Source: Lachancea kluyveri NRRL Y-12651 (lineage: Eukaryota; Ascomycota; Saccharomycetes; Saccharomycetales; Saccharomycetaceae). From it: 64,000 nt of DNA. The stretch is taken from the NCBI GenBank assembly GCA_000149225.2, contig CM000693.1:992001-1056000 (forward strand), read 5' to 3'. Position numbers and translations under genes: made by a program. The notes beneath the pieces were generated by a model that was not told the origin of the DNA, made no database searches, and was given only the letters and a program-made list of their open reading frames with translations. Below, in pieces: positions 39,973 through 49,860 of the stretch (the first letter of the stretch is position 1; the number at the start of each line of letters is the position of its first letter).

Positions 39973-42069
39973 ATGTCGGATCAACGTTTATTTTCTAGAC
40001 AAAAGGCAAATGAAATTAGATCTGAGTTACAGCAAATAGATCTGAAGAAGCACAAGGCTTCTGCCATCAAAAAGAAGAACGCTTTGAAAAAAATCATTGC
40101 CAATATAACAATGGGAAACTATAATGAAATGTCCCTTTTATATCCTGAAATTTTGAAATTTTGGCAGGTGGAGGATGATTTGGAAGTAAAGAGAATCTGT
40201 CATCAGTTTGTGACCGCCATGGGTCCAGTGAAGCCATCACATGCCAAGGAAGCTCTACCGTTGATCCTAGAAGATTTAAATGCGGGGGAGAGACCTTTGA
40301 AGACTATGGCTTTAAGAACTCTATGTTCCATGGCTTTACCAGAATATACGGATGAGGCTTTGAAGCATACCAGAGCCATAATATCACGTAACTCATCTTC
40401 TTCATCGTTAAAAAAAACTGCGATTCAAGAAATGATCAAGTTAGATCAATTTGCCCACAACGAAGTATTGGGTCTGCTCGATCTTCTATACGAAATTATA
40501 CGAGATGCAAAGGAGCCACCTACTGTTCAAGTCAGTGCGCTGTCTGCACTATATGCAATTCATGAAAGAAATAAAAGCATGAAGTCCTTATCTTTGACTC
40601 ATCAAATATGTTTTAATATGCTAAACCTACTACAGAACTTAAACGAGTGGGACAAGTCGGCTGTTTTTAACTCTTTGACTACGAGCTTTGTGCCTCAAAC
40701 ACATCTGGACGCTCAACATGTAATAGATATCGTTTTACCACAATTGCAACATGTGAACACATCTGTGGTTCTAAATGCTTTAAAGTTTATCATGTACTTG
40801 ATCAACTACGTCGATCATGTGGATGAAAGCTTAATTAAGAGATTTTCAAGCTCTGTTATCGCGCTATTGAATAAACCTTCCGAATTACAGTTTTTGGTTC
40901 TGCGGAACGTCATTCTCTTGCTGCTGAGTAGGGAGCATCCTCTCCTAAGAGTTGAAGTTTCTTACTTTTTTGTGGAATTTAACGATCCTATATATATCAA
41001 GGACACAAAATTGGAAATCCTTTACCTTTTAGCCAAGGATGAAAATTTGCAACAAATCCTGAACGAATTGAAGGAGTATGCGACAGATATTGACATCCAG
41101 ATGTCACGTAAGGCCATTAGAGCTATTGGAAACTTAGCTGTCAAACTGGAAGCATCCTCGAGTGATTGTGTTTCTGTGTTGATGGATTTACTAGAATTTG
41201 GCGTTGGGTATGTCGTCCAGGAAATTATATCCGTTTTCAAGAACATCTTGAGAAAGTACCCACAACAGTTCGAATCATGCCTCAAGACTTTGGTAAAGCA
41301 TACGGATTCTGTACAGGAACCTGAATCAAAAAGCTCGATGATTTGGATAATTACTCAATATTCTTCCCATTTGCCGAATTACTTGGAAATATTTCAAATA
41401 TTTTCCTCCAATTTTAAAGATGAAACTTTAGATGTTCAATTTTCTATTTTAAACTCCGTGGTTAAGTTTTTCATCAGATCGCCTTCTAAGGATACTGAAC
41501 AGCTATGTATTGAAGTACTGAAAAGCGCTACAGAAGATGCTGAAAATCCAGACTTGAGGGATAGAGCCTTCATGTACTGGCGTTTATTGTCATCTTCACA
41601 ACAGCAGAATGGGGCAATAATTCCCATGGATGCAGTACGAGAGATTGTTGACGGTGAGCTGCCGTTGATTACATTGAACACCCGTTTGGATCCCTTTGTG
41701 CTAGAAGAATTGGAGTTAAACCTTGGCTCTATTGCCTCGATTTACTTGAAACCCGTTTCTCAAGTTTTCAGGTTAAGCAAAACTAAGTTTTTACCAAAAA
41801 GTCCTGCTCTGAACGATGACAGGGAAGCATTGGAAATTGTTCTGGACAGTGCAGGATCTTCCTCCTCTTCACAAACCACTGAAAGCACCTTTAACTCTAG
41901 GAGTAGGACAAACTCGCCTACAGTGATGAAAATGGAAGATTATGATAAACCGGCAGAAAGGGTAAATCACTTAAAAAACAGAAGAAAATCTGGAATCAAC
42001 ACATCTATGATCGTAAGAAAACCATCGATTCTAGCTAGAAGGCTATCTATGAGAAAACCGTTTGCATGA
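39973..42069 (+). CDS. APL2: Apl2, large beta subunit of AP-1
   Basis: 698 aa (726 in S. cerevisiae). This is the beta-1 adaptin of the AP-1 clathrin adaptor, acting at the trans-Golgi and endosomes. Adaptin trunk helices fill about residues 20-540: KKKNALKKIIANITMGNYNEMS, LPLILEDLNAGERPLKTMALRTL, LLLLSREHPLLRVEVSYFFVEFNDP, SRKAIRAIGNLAVK. The C-terminal hinge (from about 600) is Ser/Thr-rich, with no ear domain, as in yeast. In S. cerevisiae this gene is on chr XI, so its place between SSK1 and CMS1 differs. Confidence 0.92.
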   Translation: MSDQRLFSRQKANEIRSELQQIDLKKHKASAIKKKNALKKIIANITMGNYNEMSLLYPEILKFWQVEDDLEVKRICHQFVTAMGPVKPSHAKEALPLILEDLNAGERPLKTMALRTLCSMALPEYTDEALKHTRAIISRNSSSSSLKKTAIQEMIKLDQFAHNEVLGLLDLLYEIIRDAKEPPTVQVSALSALYAIHERNKSMKSLSLTHQICFNMLNLLQNLNEWDKSAVFNSLTTSFVPQTHLDAQHVIDIVLPQLQHVNTSVVLNALKFIMYLINYVDHVDESLIKRFSSSVIALLNKPSELQFLVLRNVILLLLSREHPLLRVEVSYFFVEFNDPIYIKDTKLEILYLLAKDENLQQILNELKEYATDIDIQMSRKAIRAIGNLAVKLEASSSDCVSVLMDLLEFGVGYVVQEIISVFKNILRKYPQQFESCLKTLVKHTDSVQEPESKSSMIWIITQYSSHLPNYLEIFQIFSSNFKDETLDVQFSILNSVVKFFIRSPSKDTEQLCIEVLKSATEDAENPDLRDRAFMYWRLLSSSQQQNGAIIPMDAVREIVDGELPLITLNTRLDPFVLEELELNLGSIASIYLKPVSQVFRLSKTKFLPKSPALNDDREALEIVLDSAGSSSSSQTTESTFNSRSRTNSPTVMKMEDYDKPAERVNHLKNRRKSGINTSMIVRKPSILARRLSMRKPFA

Positions 42070-42177
42070 ATGAGAGGAAAGGGAATCGTGCTGGTTATCA
42101 CCAGCCCTGCCACACGTTCAACCCTATTCTTAGTATCTGTCTTACATTGTACCATTATTTAAACGTTACATCATATC

Positions 42178-43083
42178 TTAAAACAACAAAATCTTGACTG
42201 AACTTTTCTTCTTCAAGAATTCTTTTAGCACTTTGCATAAAACCATGCCATCCTCAGACGTTAATACAGAGTTTGTCTTGGGATCCAGATAGCTGGCATC
42301 CAAGAAAATGTCCAATTTGTCTTTGCCCTGGAAGAAAAGATCTGTACTTTCAATAATTTTTGACATCCTGGCCGGCGTGGCAACAAAATATTTGATGGCC
42401 TTTTGTTGTTTTTTATTCTTCTTATTCTTAGCACCTTTGGCTTCCTTTTCGATTTCACCTAACAACATATTCACCCTTTCAAGGTCTTCCTTCAACTTGT
42501 TTTTGGAGAATAATTTTACTGCCTGTTTAGAGCCACCCAAACTTCTGAATGTATCTGCAACACGTATATTGGAGACTGAGAACACAAGAGCACGAGGAGA
42601 TTTGGAAAAAGTGTTTATAAAGTCCTGGAAGTTGTCTAGATTACGCTCCTTTTCGTACCTCTCAGTAGATATAAAATCGCTTTTTTTGAAGTACAGTTCG
42701 TCCAGTTCCAAGGCACTCAAATCTGGATTCCTTTCACGGATAAAAGTGGCCAGGTATTCGGCGATAGACTCGGAGGACATGGTTGGTACGTTTTTCTTCT
42801 GTTGTTTTTCGTATTCCATCTTTTCCAACTTTTTCTGATGCAATTTAGAGCTAGCCAACTTCTTCTGCCTCTTGCTTAAAGGTTTTGAGTCATTGGTGCT
42901 TTTTTGATCACTTTCAGTGTTTTCCTCCAATTGCCGCTTTCCAGCAAGTGTTTCTTGGCCTAGTGCTTGTTGTTCTTGTTCTTGTTCTTGTTCTTCCTCT
43001 TGAGGCGATTGGACAAGAGCAGAGTTGAAATCGGTATCAACCTCATAGAGTAAACCATCGTCTAAATCATCACCATTGAACAT
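42178..43083 (-). CDS. CMS1: Cms1, SSU processome-associated protein
   Basis: 301 aa (291 in S. cerevisiae). A putative RNA helicase-like protein of the 90S pre-ribosome. Acidic, Gln/Glu-rich N-terminus (EEEQEQEQEQQALGQ), KKNVPTMSSESIAEYLA, a helicase-like core with RALVFSVSNIRVADTFRSL and FVATPARMSKIIES, DASYLDPKTNSVL and the C-terminal LKEFLKKKSSVKILLF. A PAC site lies upstream. The next genes THI73 and SSL1 are its neighbours in S. cerevisiae. Confidence 0.93.
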   Translation of the reverse strand: MFNGDDLDDGLLYEVDTDFNSALVQSPQEEEQEQEQEQQALGQETLAGKRQLEENTESDQKSTNDSKPLSKRQKKLASSKLHQKKLEKMEYEKQQKKNVPTMSSESIAEYLATFIRERNPDLSALELDELYFKKSDFISTERYEKERNLDNFQDFINTFSKSPRALVFSVSNIRVADTFRSLGGSKQAVKLFSKNKLKEDLERVNMLLGEIEKEAKGAKNKKNKKQQKAIKYFVATPARMSKIIESTDLFFQGKDKLDIFLDASYLDPKTNSVLTSEDGMVLCKVLKEFLKKKSSVKILLF

Positions 43084-43173
43084 TTTTGAAACCTTTTATT
43101 TCTCTACCTCTAGATGTGTATATAGATAGATACACTACTAATTAAGAGCGGAAGATGAATGTCATCTCGACAA

Positions 43174-43182
43174 GCTCATCGC
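43174..43182 (-). promoter_or_regulatory. PAC motif of CMS1
   Basis: GCTCATCGC on the + strand (GCGATGAGC on the coding strand) is a full PAC consensus, 91 bases upstream of the CMS1 ATG. No RRPE was found here. Confidence 0.75.
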
Positions 43183-43319
43183 AGTATCCTTTTCGAGCAT
43201 CAGAAAAAAGAAAAGAAAAGAAAAGAAAAAAAAAAAAAAAAAGAAATAAAACAGGAAGAGAAAAATATTATTGTTTTTTTTGCACGCGCGCGATGCGACT
43301 TTTGTATTATTTATTATTC

Positions 43320-43350
43320 TGTCTATCTATCTATCTATCTATCTATCTAG
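43320..43350. repeat. CTAT tetranucleotide microsatellite at the THI73 stop
   Basis: About seven CTAT units. The THI73 stop codon TAG (43347-43349, minus strand) is the first TAGA unit of the array, so the repeat begins exactly at the end of the reading frame. Confidence 0.9.
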
Positions 43351-44903
43351 TAAATGTATCTGAAACTCCTGTTTTCAATATCGGTAAGATCCAAAAATTC
43401 GTATTTTTCCACATCTTTGCCATCTTGCTCCTTGTCTCTCTTTTCGTTTTCCTTCTTGGACAGGTATCCAACATATAGCTGCAATGGGATACAAACACAC
43501 TGCGTAACCAACAACGTGATCTTTGCAGGAATGTATCTTGGAGCAGAGTTGGCTCTGAACATCTGTGGGGCCACGATACAGGAGACGTTGTAAACGATCA
43601 TGGTGATGGCATTTCTAGAGATTCTCTTACAATAACCAGAAGTGTTACAACTGTTCCAGATGTAGATGTTGGTGATGACACACGAACCACTGTACAACAG
43701 ATATAGGGCAAACAAGTTACCGATTCTGTGGGATAGCGGTAGTGTGATCATAACAATACAACCGATGATTGCTGGGACATACATCGAGGTGGTGATCAAA
43801 GTGAAGTTGCCAAAACGAGATATCATCTGGGTGGTGACCAAGATAATGATAGCGGTAATAGCACCGATAGGCAGTTGCAACAGAGCGGTTTCATAGTTGT
43901 CGAAACCAAAAGTCTTGGTGATGGTGACGGAGAAATTACCGATGGACCCGGTAGAGATTTGGGAACATGCGGTGATCATCAGCATGGGCCAGGTCAACTT
44001 GTCGTGCAAGAACAACTCTTTCAAGTGGTGTTTCTTGATTTTTTTGTTTTCCAAACCGGTCTGGTTGGACCTGATGTGTTCCACAACCTGGATCTTCTCC
44101 TCCTTTTTCAAAAACCAAGCGTTGGTGACGTTATCCGGTAGGTAGACGTATGTCAACACACCAAACGCCACGGTGACCAACCCGACAACCAAAAACATGA
44201 TTTGCCAGGAAGTGAACGTTTTGCCATGGTAGTGCTGGAACCCAAACGAAATCAAACCACCGATGATGTAACCGGTACCAGCTTGCGTGGCCCAAAACCC
44301 GATTCTTGCAGACTGCTCTGCCTTGGTGTAGTACATACCACTGATGGCAATACAACCAACGGCACTACTGGCCTCGAACATACCTAACAAAGCACGCACA
44401 ACCATCAACGAAGCGTAGGACTTGCATGCGGCATGGCAAGCTAGCACGGCACCCCATAGAACGATAAACGTACCGAGAACCTTAGAAATCGGATACTTCT
44501 GGATACAGTAAGTGACCATAGGTTCCGCAAAGATGTAAGCGGCCGAAAAGATCGTACCCAAGTTGGAGAACTCGTCTCCCTTCAAATGATCCTTGATACC
44601 CATAGAAGCAGCGTAGTTCAAAAGCGCCTTGTCCAAAAACATCAACAGATAAGTACAACACAGAAATGGTAGAATGAAAAAGTCCACTTTACGAAGCAAC
44701 TGAGGAGACAATTGATGGTCACCGTAGTACGACGAAGTCAACGGAACTTCTTTCTCAGTGTCTTCATCGTCAGCCAATGCGAGTTTCTCCGCACGATTCT
44801 GCTTCAAAAAGTTTAAAGCGACATCGACCTCATCATCTTGATGGAACGTATCGCCTCCGGAGTTCACTTCATCCTGTAACTGTTCCTTTTCCGAAAAAGA
44901 CAT
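43347..44903 (-). CDS. THI73: Thi73-like MFS anion:cation symporter (Dal5 family)
   Basis: 518 aa (523 in S. cerevisiae). A plasma-membrane major-facilitator transporter of the allantoate permease family; THI73 in S. cerevisiae is a thiamine-repressed carboxylate permease. About 12 membrane spans; blocks such as LSPQLLRKVDFFILPFLCCTYLLMFLDKALLNYAASMGIKDHLKG, GMFEASSAVGCIAISGMYYT and the C-terminal EFLDLTDIENRSFRYIY match yeast (described in pieces). I start it at 44903 (MSFSEKEQ); an upstream in-frame ATG at 44972 would add a basic 23-residue stretch. Divergent from the GH92 gene. Confidence 0.94.
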   Translation of the reverse strand: MSFSEKEQLQDEVNSGGDTFHQDDEVDVALNFLKQNRAEKLALADDEDTEKEVPLTSSYYGDHQLSPQLLRKVDFFILPFLCCTYLLMFLDKALLNYAASMGIKDHLKGDEFSNLGTIFSAAYIFAEPMVTYCIQKYPISKVLGTFIVLWGAVLACHAACKSYASLMVVRALLGMFEASSAVGCIAISGMYYTKAEQSARIGFWATQAGTGYIIGGLISFGFQHYHGKTFTSWQIMFLVVGLVTVAFGVLTYVYLPDNVTNAWFLKKEEKIQVVEHIRSNQTGLENKKIKKHHLKELFLHDKLTWPMLMITACSQISTGSIGNFSVTITKTFGFDNYETALLQLPIGAITAIIILVTTQMISRFGNFTLITTSMYVPAIIGCIVMITLPLSHRIGNLFALYLLYSGSCVITNIYIWNSCNTSGYCKRISRNAITMIVYNVSCIVAPQMFRANSAPRYIPAKITLLVTQCVCIPLQLYVGYLSKKENEKRDKEQDGKDVEKYEFLDLTDIENRSFRYIY

Positions 44904-45470
44904 GATTTTTACCTTTCCTTTTCTTTTCTTTTCAGGCCTAAGCGTCAAAGTGTCTGTCCTGTCCAATACCATCTCGTCTGTACTTTATACTTCAATATTC
45001 ACCTCTGTTTATATGTGTTTCACTCGCGGACACTGCATGGTGGTAGCTTTCACAACCGAGGAAACTCTTGGAGCACACCCCGAAGACCTTTCGGCCGATA
45101 CCCGATCATCTCGAGGTGTTGATACTGTAATACAATAGAGGGGGTCTGTAAAGTATGCATTAACGAGCAAAGTGCTAACAAATTCGGGTGTTTACCATCG
45201 CTTCTCTGTCTCGTGCTGTAAGGCTTCAACTTGCGCCCTGCGTTCGACCGGTCATCAGCCTCGTTGTCCATATTGTTCGTCACCCAAATATAGTGCTGAT
45301 TCTTTTTTAAACTTTTGTATTTTTTTTTTTTTGTGGATCTAATCGTGGGGCGCAGATCTCGCTTATGTAATTCACGGGTCCAATGTACGATATAAAACGT
45401 GACATTGGGCTCGTAAGGTTTCAGGAGATGAACTCCTGGACCTCTTGTAGTGTAAGAGAGTTACAGAAGT
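44904..45470. promoter_or_regulatory. THI73/GH92 divergent promoter region
   Basis: 567 bases between two divergent genes. TATAAAA at 45391-45397 is 74-80 bases upstream of the GH92 ATG and is its likely TATA box. An ATG at 45428 opens a frame that overlaps the GH92 start out of frame. A T-rich tract lies at about 45318-45331. No specific regulator site was identified. Confidence 0.5.
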
Positions 45471-48119
45471 ATGAAAGCCATGTTTACAAAAGTGCAGTCG
45501 ATATTTGTATGGGTTTCCGTAGTGCCAACCGTGCTTTCAGCGTTTCTTTCGTTTGAAACCAAAAACGACGTTTTGTTGGATGGACTAATGCAGGAGGATG
45601 GCAGTGGCGACTCGGGCCAAGGTGAAGGATTTGGGTCTGTTTCGGACGAGCAGTTGGATTATTTGAGTTTGAAACAGGCTCATTGGGAAGAGGAAGTTGG
45701 GTCGGGATTCCAGACACAGGGGAAGGACACCGTTCCTGTGTCCCATTGGGCGGCTATCCCACAGGGGTTGCTGGAGGAGTATCCTTATCTTTCCTATGTA
45801 GATGTTTTCTATGGGACAGAAGGTGGAGGACACATGTTTCCCGGTGTCACTTTGCCCTTTGGTATGTGTAAGATGGGTGTAGACGTGGTCAAGTACCCGT
45901 CTGGAGACGCGTATGCTGGTTACCAGGAAAGCGGAGATGTTGTTGGTGTATCGATGTTGCATGAATCCGGTACTGGCGGGTCTCCCACGTACGGTGTGGT
46001 TTCTCAGCTACCGATGCTATCGCGCAGTTTGGATTTGATCGATACTACAAGACAGCTCGGCTTTGATCGGTCGCAACCAGATACCGGGCATTTGGGTTAC
46101 TACAAAGTTTCTTTGAACAACAGCGTTAGCATCGAATTCTCTGCGGGTGCAAAGTCCGGTTTGTTCCAGTACACTTTCCCCGTCGATCCGGTCCTGAATC
46201 CGGTCGTGATGGTCAACGTCACCCACCACTTGCATTCCTTTGGACGGCCCTGGTGGACTCAGGATTTCAAAAGTGGTTACATAAAGGTTTCCAAAGATTT
46301 GAAATCCTACCGTGGGAAACTAGTGGTTGCAGGTGGATGGAGCGATCCCGGGTCGTGGACTGTTAGCTTTCATGGCACCTTTGACACGCCTGCCAAGTCG
46401 ATCAGAGCCTTCTACGGGTCGAAATCGTACGACGGATTGAGGATCAATTTTGCCAAATCCAAAAACAAAAACATGGGTGTTCTATTCGAGTTTGAAAATG
46501 GAACCAAAGTCATCAAATCCCATGTGGGAGTCAGTTTCAACAAGGGTTCTGGCGTCGAAATCGCTGCGCAAAATATCCTCGACGATTATCCCGAAGCCCG
46601 CAGGTTTGATTTGGATTGGAGTGTACGGAACGTGGTCACCAAATGGCATGACGAAGTCTTTTCAAAAGTGGACTTGGACTTGAAACTCGAAGATCCAACC
46701 AACGTGGAAAAATTCTATACTTCTTTGTACGGCACCCATTTTATGCCCGTTGACAAATCTGGCAAAGAGGCTCCTTGGCCCACAGACGAACCTTATTACG
46801 ACGAGTGGTTTACCCTATGGGACACGTTCCGTTGTTTGCATCCACTTTTCAACATTTTCAACAGGAAAAGAGGTACCGATTTGGTTCGTAGTCTAATTGA
46901 GATCTGGAGGCACGAGGGCTACATGCCTGATGGGAGGTCCGCCGGTAGGTCTGGTAGGACACAGGGTGGCAGCAATTCCGATATCGTACTAGCCGATGCA
47001 TACGTAAAGGGTCTAAGGGAGGGTATAAATTGGGGCGATGGGCTCGAAGCAATGGCCACCAATGCAGAAAAGGTGCCTCCGTATATAAGGGATCCGGCTG
47101 CACCGGATTCCACCAACAAGTTTGGCAGAGGTGCCCTTGAGGATTGGCTAAAGTATGGGTACGTCACGAGAAGGTTTTCCCGTTCGTTGACAAGGACCAT
47201 GGAATATTCCTACAACGATTTTGCACTCTACGTCGTGTCAAAGGGTATGGGTCATCCTGAGAGTGCTTCGAAGTATCTAAAGAGGTCCTCAAACTGGCAA
47301 CAGATTTGGAATTTCAACGCTTCGCATCCGGATTATGGCTACAAGGGATTCATTCAACCAAAGGATGCTAACGGCAATTTCGAAATGACGGGGTATGATC
47401 CCGTAAGGTGCCTTGGTTGTTATTGGCGTGATGATCAGTATGAGGGTAAACCGGTTGAATACGGTTGGGCGATACCCCATGACATACAAACGTTGAAAGA
47501 ATTTATCGGGTCCGATAAAGTCTTTATGGAAAGGTTGGACGACATGTTCGAACTGCATGGCAAAGGTTTGGCAGATATCGGTAATGAGCCAAGTTTTTTG
47601 ACGCCTTACCTTTTCAACTTCATCAACGCTCAGTATAGAACCTCTGAGACGTTGAATTATTTGATCAACAATAGATTTACCACGGGTGTCAAGGGTTTAC
47701 CTGGGAATTCCGATGCTGGAGCCATGCAGGCATGGCTTTGGTTCGGTTTAATCGGTTTATACCCGATTGCAGGTACCGATGTCTACTTGATCACGAGTCC
47801 TAAACTTTCCTCTTTGGAGTTGGATTTGGGCGAGACTGGCAAAGTGTCTATCGCTGCTAAAAATCTATATGGTAATCCGTATACCGGTTACGATTCGGAT
47901 TTAATCATTGGTGAGGCTACTGATAAAAACATTTATATTGCAGAAGCTTGGTTAAACGGTAAGCAATTAACACGCAATTGGATAACCCATGATGAGTTGT
48001 TTGGTGAAAATGGTGGTTCTTTAGAATTTTTTATGACAAACGTCCCAGTACATTGGGACAAGTCCGGAGAGTATCCTCCTAGTAGGGGGCACTTTGATCG
48101 TGACGACATCAAAAGATAA
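45471..48119 (+). CDS. Secreted GH92 alpha-mannosidase
   Basis: 882 aa. An N-terminal signal peptide is likely (about 1-25, FVWVSVVPTVLSAF). GH92 exo-alpha-mannosidases remove mannose from N- or O-glycans and need calcium. Family motifs: DVFYGTEGGGHMFPGVTLPFGM (N-domain), LHESGTGGSPTYG, EPYYDEWFTLWDTFRCLHPL, DGRSAGRSGRTQGGSNSDIVLADAYVKGL, SRTMEYSYNDFAL, NEPSFLTPYLFNF and KGLPGNSDAGAMQAWLWFGLIGLYP. The SDAGA form is what I recall for fungal members. S. cerevisiae has no GH92 gene; here it separates THI73 from SSL1, which are adjacent there. Its substrate cannot be told from sequence. Confidence 0.9.
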   Translation: MKAMFTKVQSIFVWVSVVPTVLSAFLSFETKNDVLLDGLMQEDGSGDSGQGEGFGSVSDEQLDYLSLKQAHWEEEVGSGFQTQGKDTVPVSHWAAIPQGLLEEYPYLSYVDVFYGTEGGGHMFPGVTLPFGMCKMGVDVVKYPSGDAYAGYQESGDVVGVSMLHESGTGGSPTYGVVSQLPMLSRSLDLIDTTRQLGFDRSQPDTGHLGYYKVSLNNSVSIEFSAGAKSGLFQYTFPVDPVLNPVVMVNVTHHLHSFGRPWWTQDFKSGYIKVSKDLKSYRGKLVVAGGWSDPGSWTVSFHGTFDTPAKSIRAFYGSKSYDGLRINFAKSKNKNMGVLFEFENGTKVIKSHVGVSFNKGSGVEIAAQNILDDYPEARRFDLDWSVRNVVTKWHDEVFSKVDLDLKLEDPTNVEKFYTSLYGTHFMPVDKSGKEAPWPTDEPYYDEWFTLWDTFRCLHPLFNIFNRKRGTDLVRSLIEIWRHEGYMPDGRSAGRSGRTQGGSNSDIVLADAYVKGLREGINWGDGLEAMATNAEKVPPYIRDPAAPDSTNKFGRGALEDWLKYGYVTRRFSRSLTRTMEYSYNDFALYVVSKGMGHPESASKYLKRSSNWQQIWNFNASHPDYGYKGFIQPKDANGNFEMTGYDPVRCLGCYWRDDQYEGKPVEYGWAIPHDIQTLKEFIGSDKVFMERLDDMFELHGKGLADIGNEPSFLTPYLFNFINAQYRTSETLNYLINNRFTTGVKGLPGNSDAGAMQAWLWFGLIGLYPIAGTDVYLITSPKLSSLELDLGETGKVSIAAKNLYGNPYTGYDSDLIIGEATDKNIYIAEAWLNGKQLTRNWITHDELFGENGGSLEFFMTNVPVHWDKSGEYPPSRGHFDRDDIKR

Positions 48120-48176
48120 TGCTACATATCTTTTCAATTATTGTATTTAAAACATAATATTATGGCTTTTTGTTAA

Positions 48177-48209
<33 letters not shown>

Positions 48210-48423
48210 CAAGAATCCCAATTGTGTCCGGAGTAGCTCGGTCAGTCCTTTTAATCGGACAAAATCAAGTAAAGGGAAGGGAAAAAAAAAAAATAAAATA
48301 AAATAAAATGTGGAAAGAAATAAAACTGCAAGTCTTGGTGAATTGGATTTATTTAGAAACCGTCGAGACCGGGGAGGGGGAAGAAATCAAATAAAATAGA
48401 ATAAAAGTCAAGGTTGTGTGAGT
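48120..48423. other. GH92-SSL1 spacer with a T31 tract
   Basis: 304 bases holding a 31-base T homopolymer (48179-48209), AATAAAATAAAATAAAAT pentamer repeats near 48290, and the SSL1 promoter. No gene. Confidence 0.8.
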
Positions 48424-49860
48424 ATGGCTCCTACTGTTGATTCGGATTCTGATGACGAAAGGATAGAAGTTTCTTCAAAGAGATCTAGAAGACAAGTTAA
48501 AAACCAAAAGAAACAAAAGAAGCATGTACGTATAAAAGACGATTACGAGGACGAAGATGGGGACCAAGACATGCGCGATGACGACGATGACGAAAACCTT
48601 TCTAGTGGCGATGAATTAGGAGGTACTAATGGGCGTAACGGTAGTAAGAGAAAGAAGAAACTGGCCAACAAGAACTTGCAAGGTGTGAATGGTGGTTATG
48701 CATGGGAAGATGATATTCAGAGAAGTTGGGATTTGGTTAAAGTGGACGATGAGGGGAACATGGCTACTCTGGTAGCAAGCATTATCGAAGCCAGAAAGAA
48801 AAGAGCCGCAAAGAAAAGTATTACTCCATATCAAAGAGGTATAATTAGGACCCTGATTCTAGTGTTGGACTGTAGTGAAGCGATGTCAGAAAAGGATTTG
48901 AGGCCGAACAGACACGCCATGACTATCCAGTACGCTATTGATTTCGTTCATGAATTTTTCGATCAAAATCCAATCTCTCAGATTGGTATCGTATCCATGA
49001 GAAACGGTGTGGCACAACTGGTGAGCCAAGTGAGTGGTAACCCACAGGACCATATAGATGCTTTGAAGTCTATCAGAAGACAGGAACCAAAGGGTAACCC
49101 TTCTTTACAAAACGCATTGGAAATGTCCAGAGGTCTGTTGCTGCACGTCCCGGCACATTGTACGAGAGAGGTTTTGATCGTATTTGGAGCACTATCGAGC
49201 ACTGATCCTGGAGACATCCATCAAACTATAGGATCCTTGGTACAGGAGAGGATTCGTGTTAAGGTGATTGGCCTATCTGCTCAGGTGGCTATCTGTAAGG
49301 AGCTTTGTAAGCAAACAAACTATGGGGACAATTCATTCTACGGCGTGATATTACACGAGACACACTTCAAAGATCTATTTGCAGAAGCCGTTACCCCACT
49401 ACCTGTGAATAAGATCAACAAAGGTTTCACTCTCGTCAAAATGGGGTTTCCCACAAGAATCTTTGAAGATGCGCCCTCATTTTGCACTTGTCATTCCAAG
49501 CTAGTTTACGGTGGGTATTTTTGTCCGAATTGCAAAAGCAAAGTCTGTTCGCTTCCAACCGTATGTCCCTGCTGTGATCTAATGCTGATCTTATCTACAC
49601 ATTTAGCCAGGTCCTATCATCACCTGATGCCCTTGAAAACGTTTCAAGAAGTTCCAGTCACGGAAACTTTCCCCACACAAAACTGTTACAGCTGCCAAAA
49701 AAAGTTCTCTACGTTGAAAAATCAAAAAACTCAAGAGCTGCTCACTAGTTCGAGGTATAGATGTGATGATTGCAAACAGGATTTTTGTATTGATTGTGAT
49801 GTTTTCATACACGAGATGTTACATAACTGTCCTGGATGTGACTCCAGTAACGTTACGTAA
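48424..49860 (+). CDS. SSL1: Ssl1, core TFIIH subunit (p44)
   Basis: 478 aa (461 in S. cerevisiae). Ssl1 is a TFIIH core subunit for RNA polymerase II initiation and nucleotide excision repair, and activates the Rad3 helicase. Acidic/basic N-terminus, NLQGVNGGYAWEDDIQRSWDLV, a von Willebrand A domain (about 140-320) with LILVLDCSEAM and RREPKGNPSLQNALEM-type block, then zinc-binding CTCHSKLVYGGYFCPNCKSK and a C-terminal C4C4 RING (CYSCQKKF, RCDDCKQDFCIDCD, CPGC). The first in-frame ATG is at 48424 (MAPTVDSD). Confidence 0.97.
   Translation: MAPTVDSDSDDERIEVSSKRSRRQVKNQKKQKKHVRIKDDYEDEDGDQDMRDDDDDENLSSGDELGGTNGRNGSKRKKKLANKNLQGVNGGYAWEDDIQRSWDLVKVDDEGNMATLVASIIEARKKRAAKKSITPYQRGIIRTLILVLDCSEAMSEKDLRPNRHAMTIQYAIDFVHEFFDQNPISQIGIVSMRNGVAQLVSQVSGNPQDHIDALKSIRRQEPKGNPSLQNALEMSRGLLLHVPAHCTREVLIVFGALSSTDPGDIHQTIGSLVQERIRVKVIGLSAQVAICKELCKQTNYGDNSFYGVILHETHFKDLFAEAVTPLPVNKINKGFTLVKMGFPTRIFEDAPSFCTCHSKLVYGGYFCPNCKSKVCSLPTVCPCCDLMLILSTHLARSYHHLMPLKTFQEVPVTETFPTQNCYSCQKKFSTLKNQKTQELLTSSRYRCDDCKQDFCIDCDVFIHEMLHNCPGCDSSNVT

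Noticed and set aside
42308-42838. 176-codon + frame antisense to CMS1
   Set aside because: Low-complexity product of the lysine-rich CMS1 coding strand; no support.
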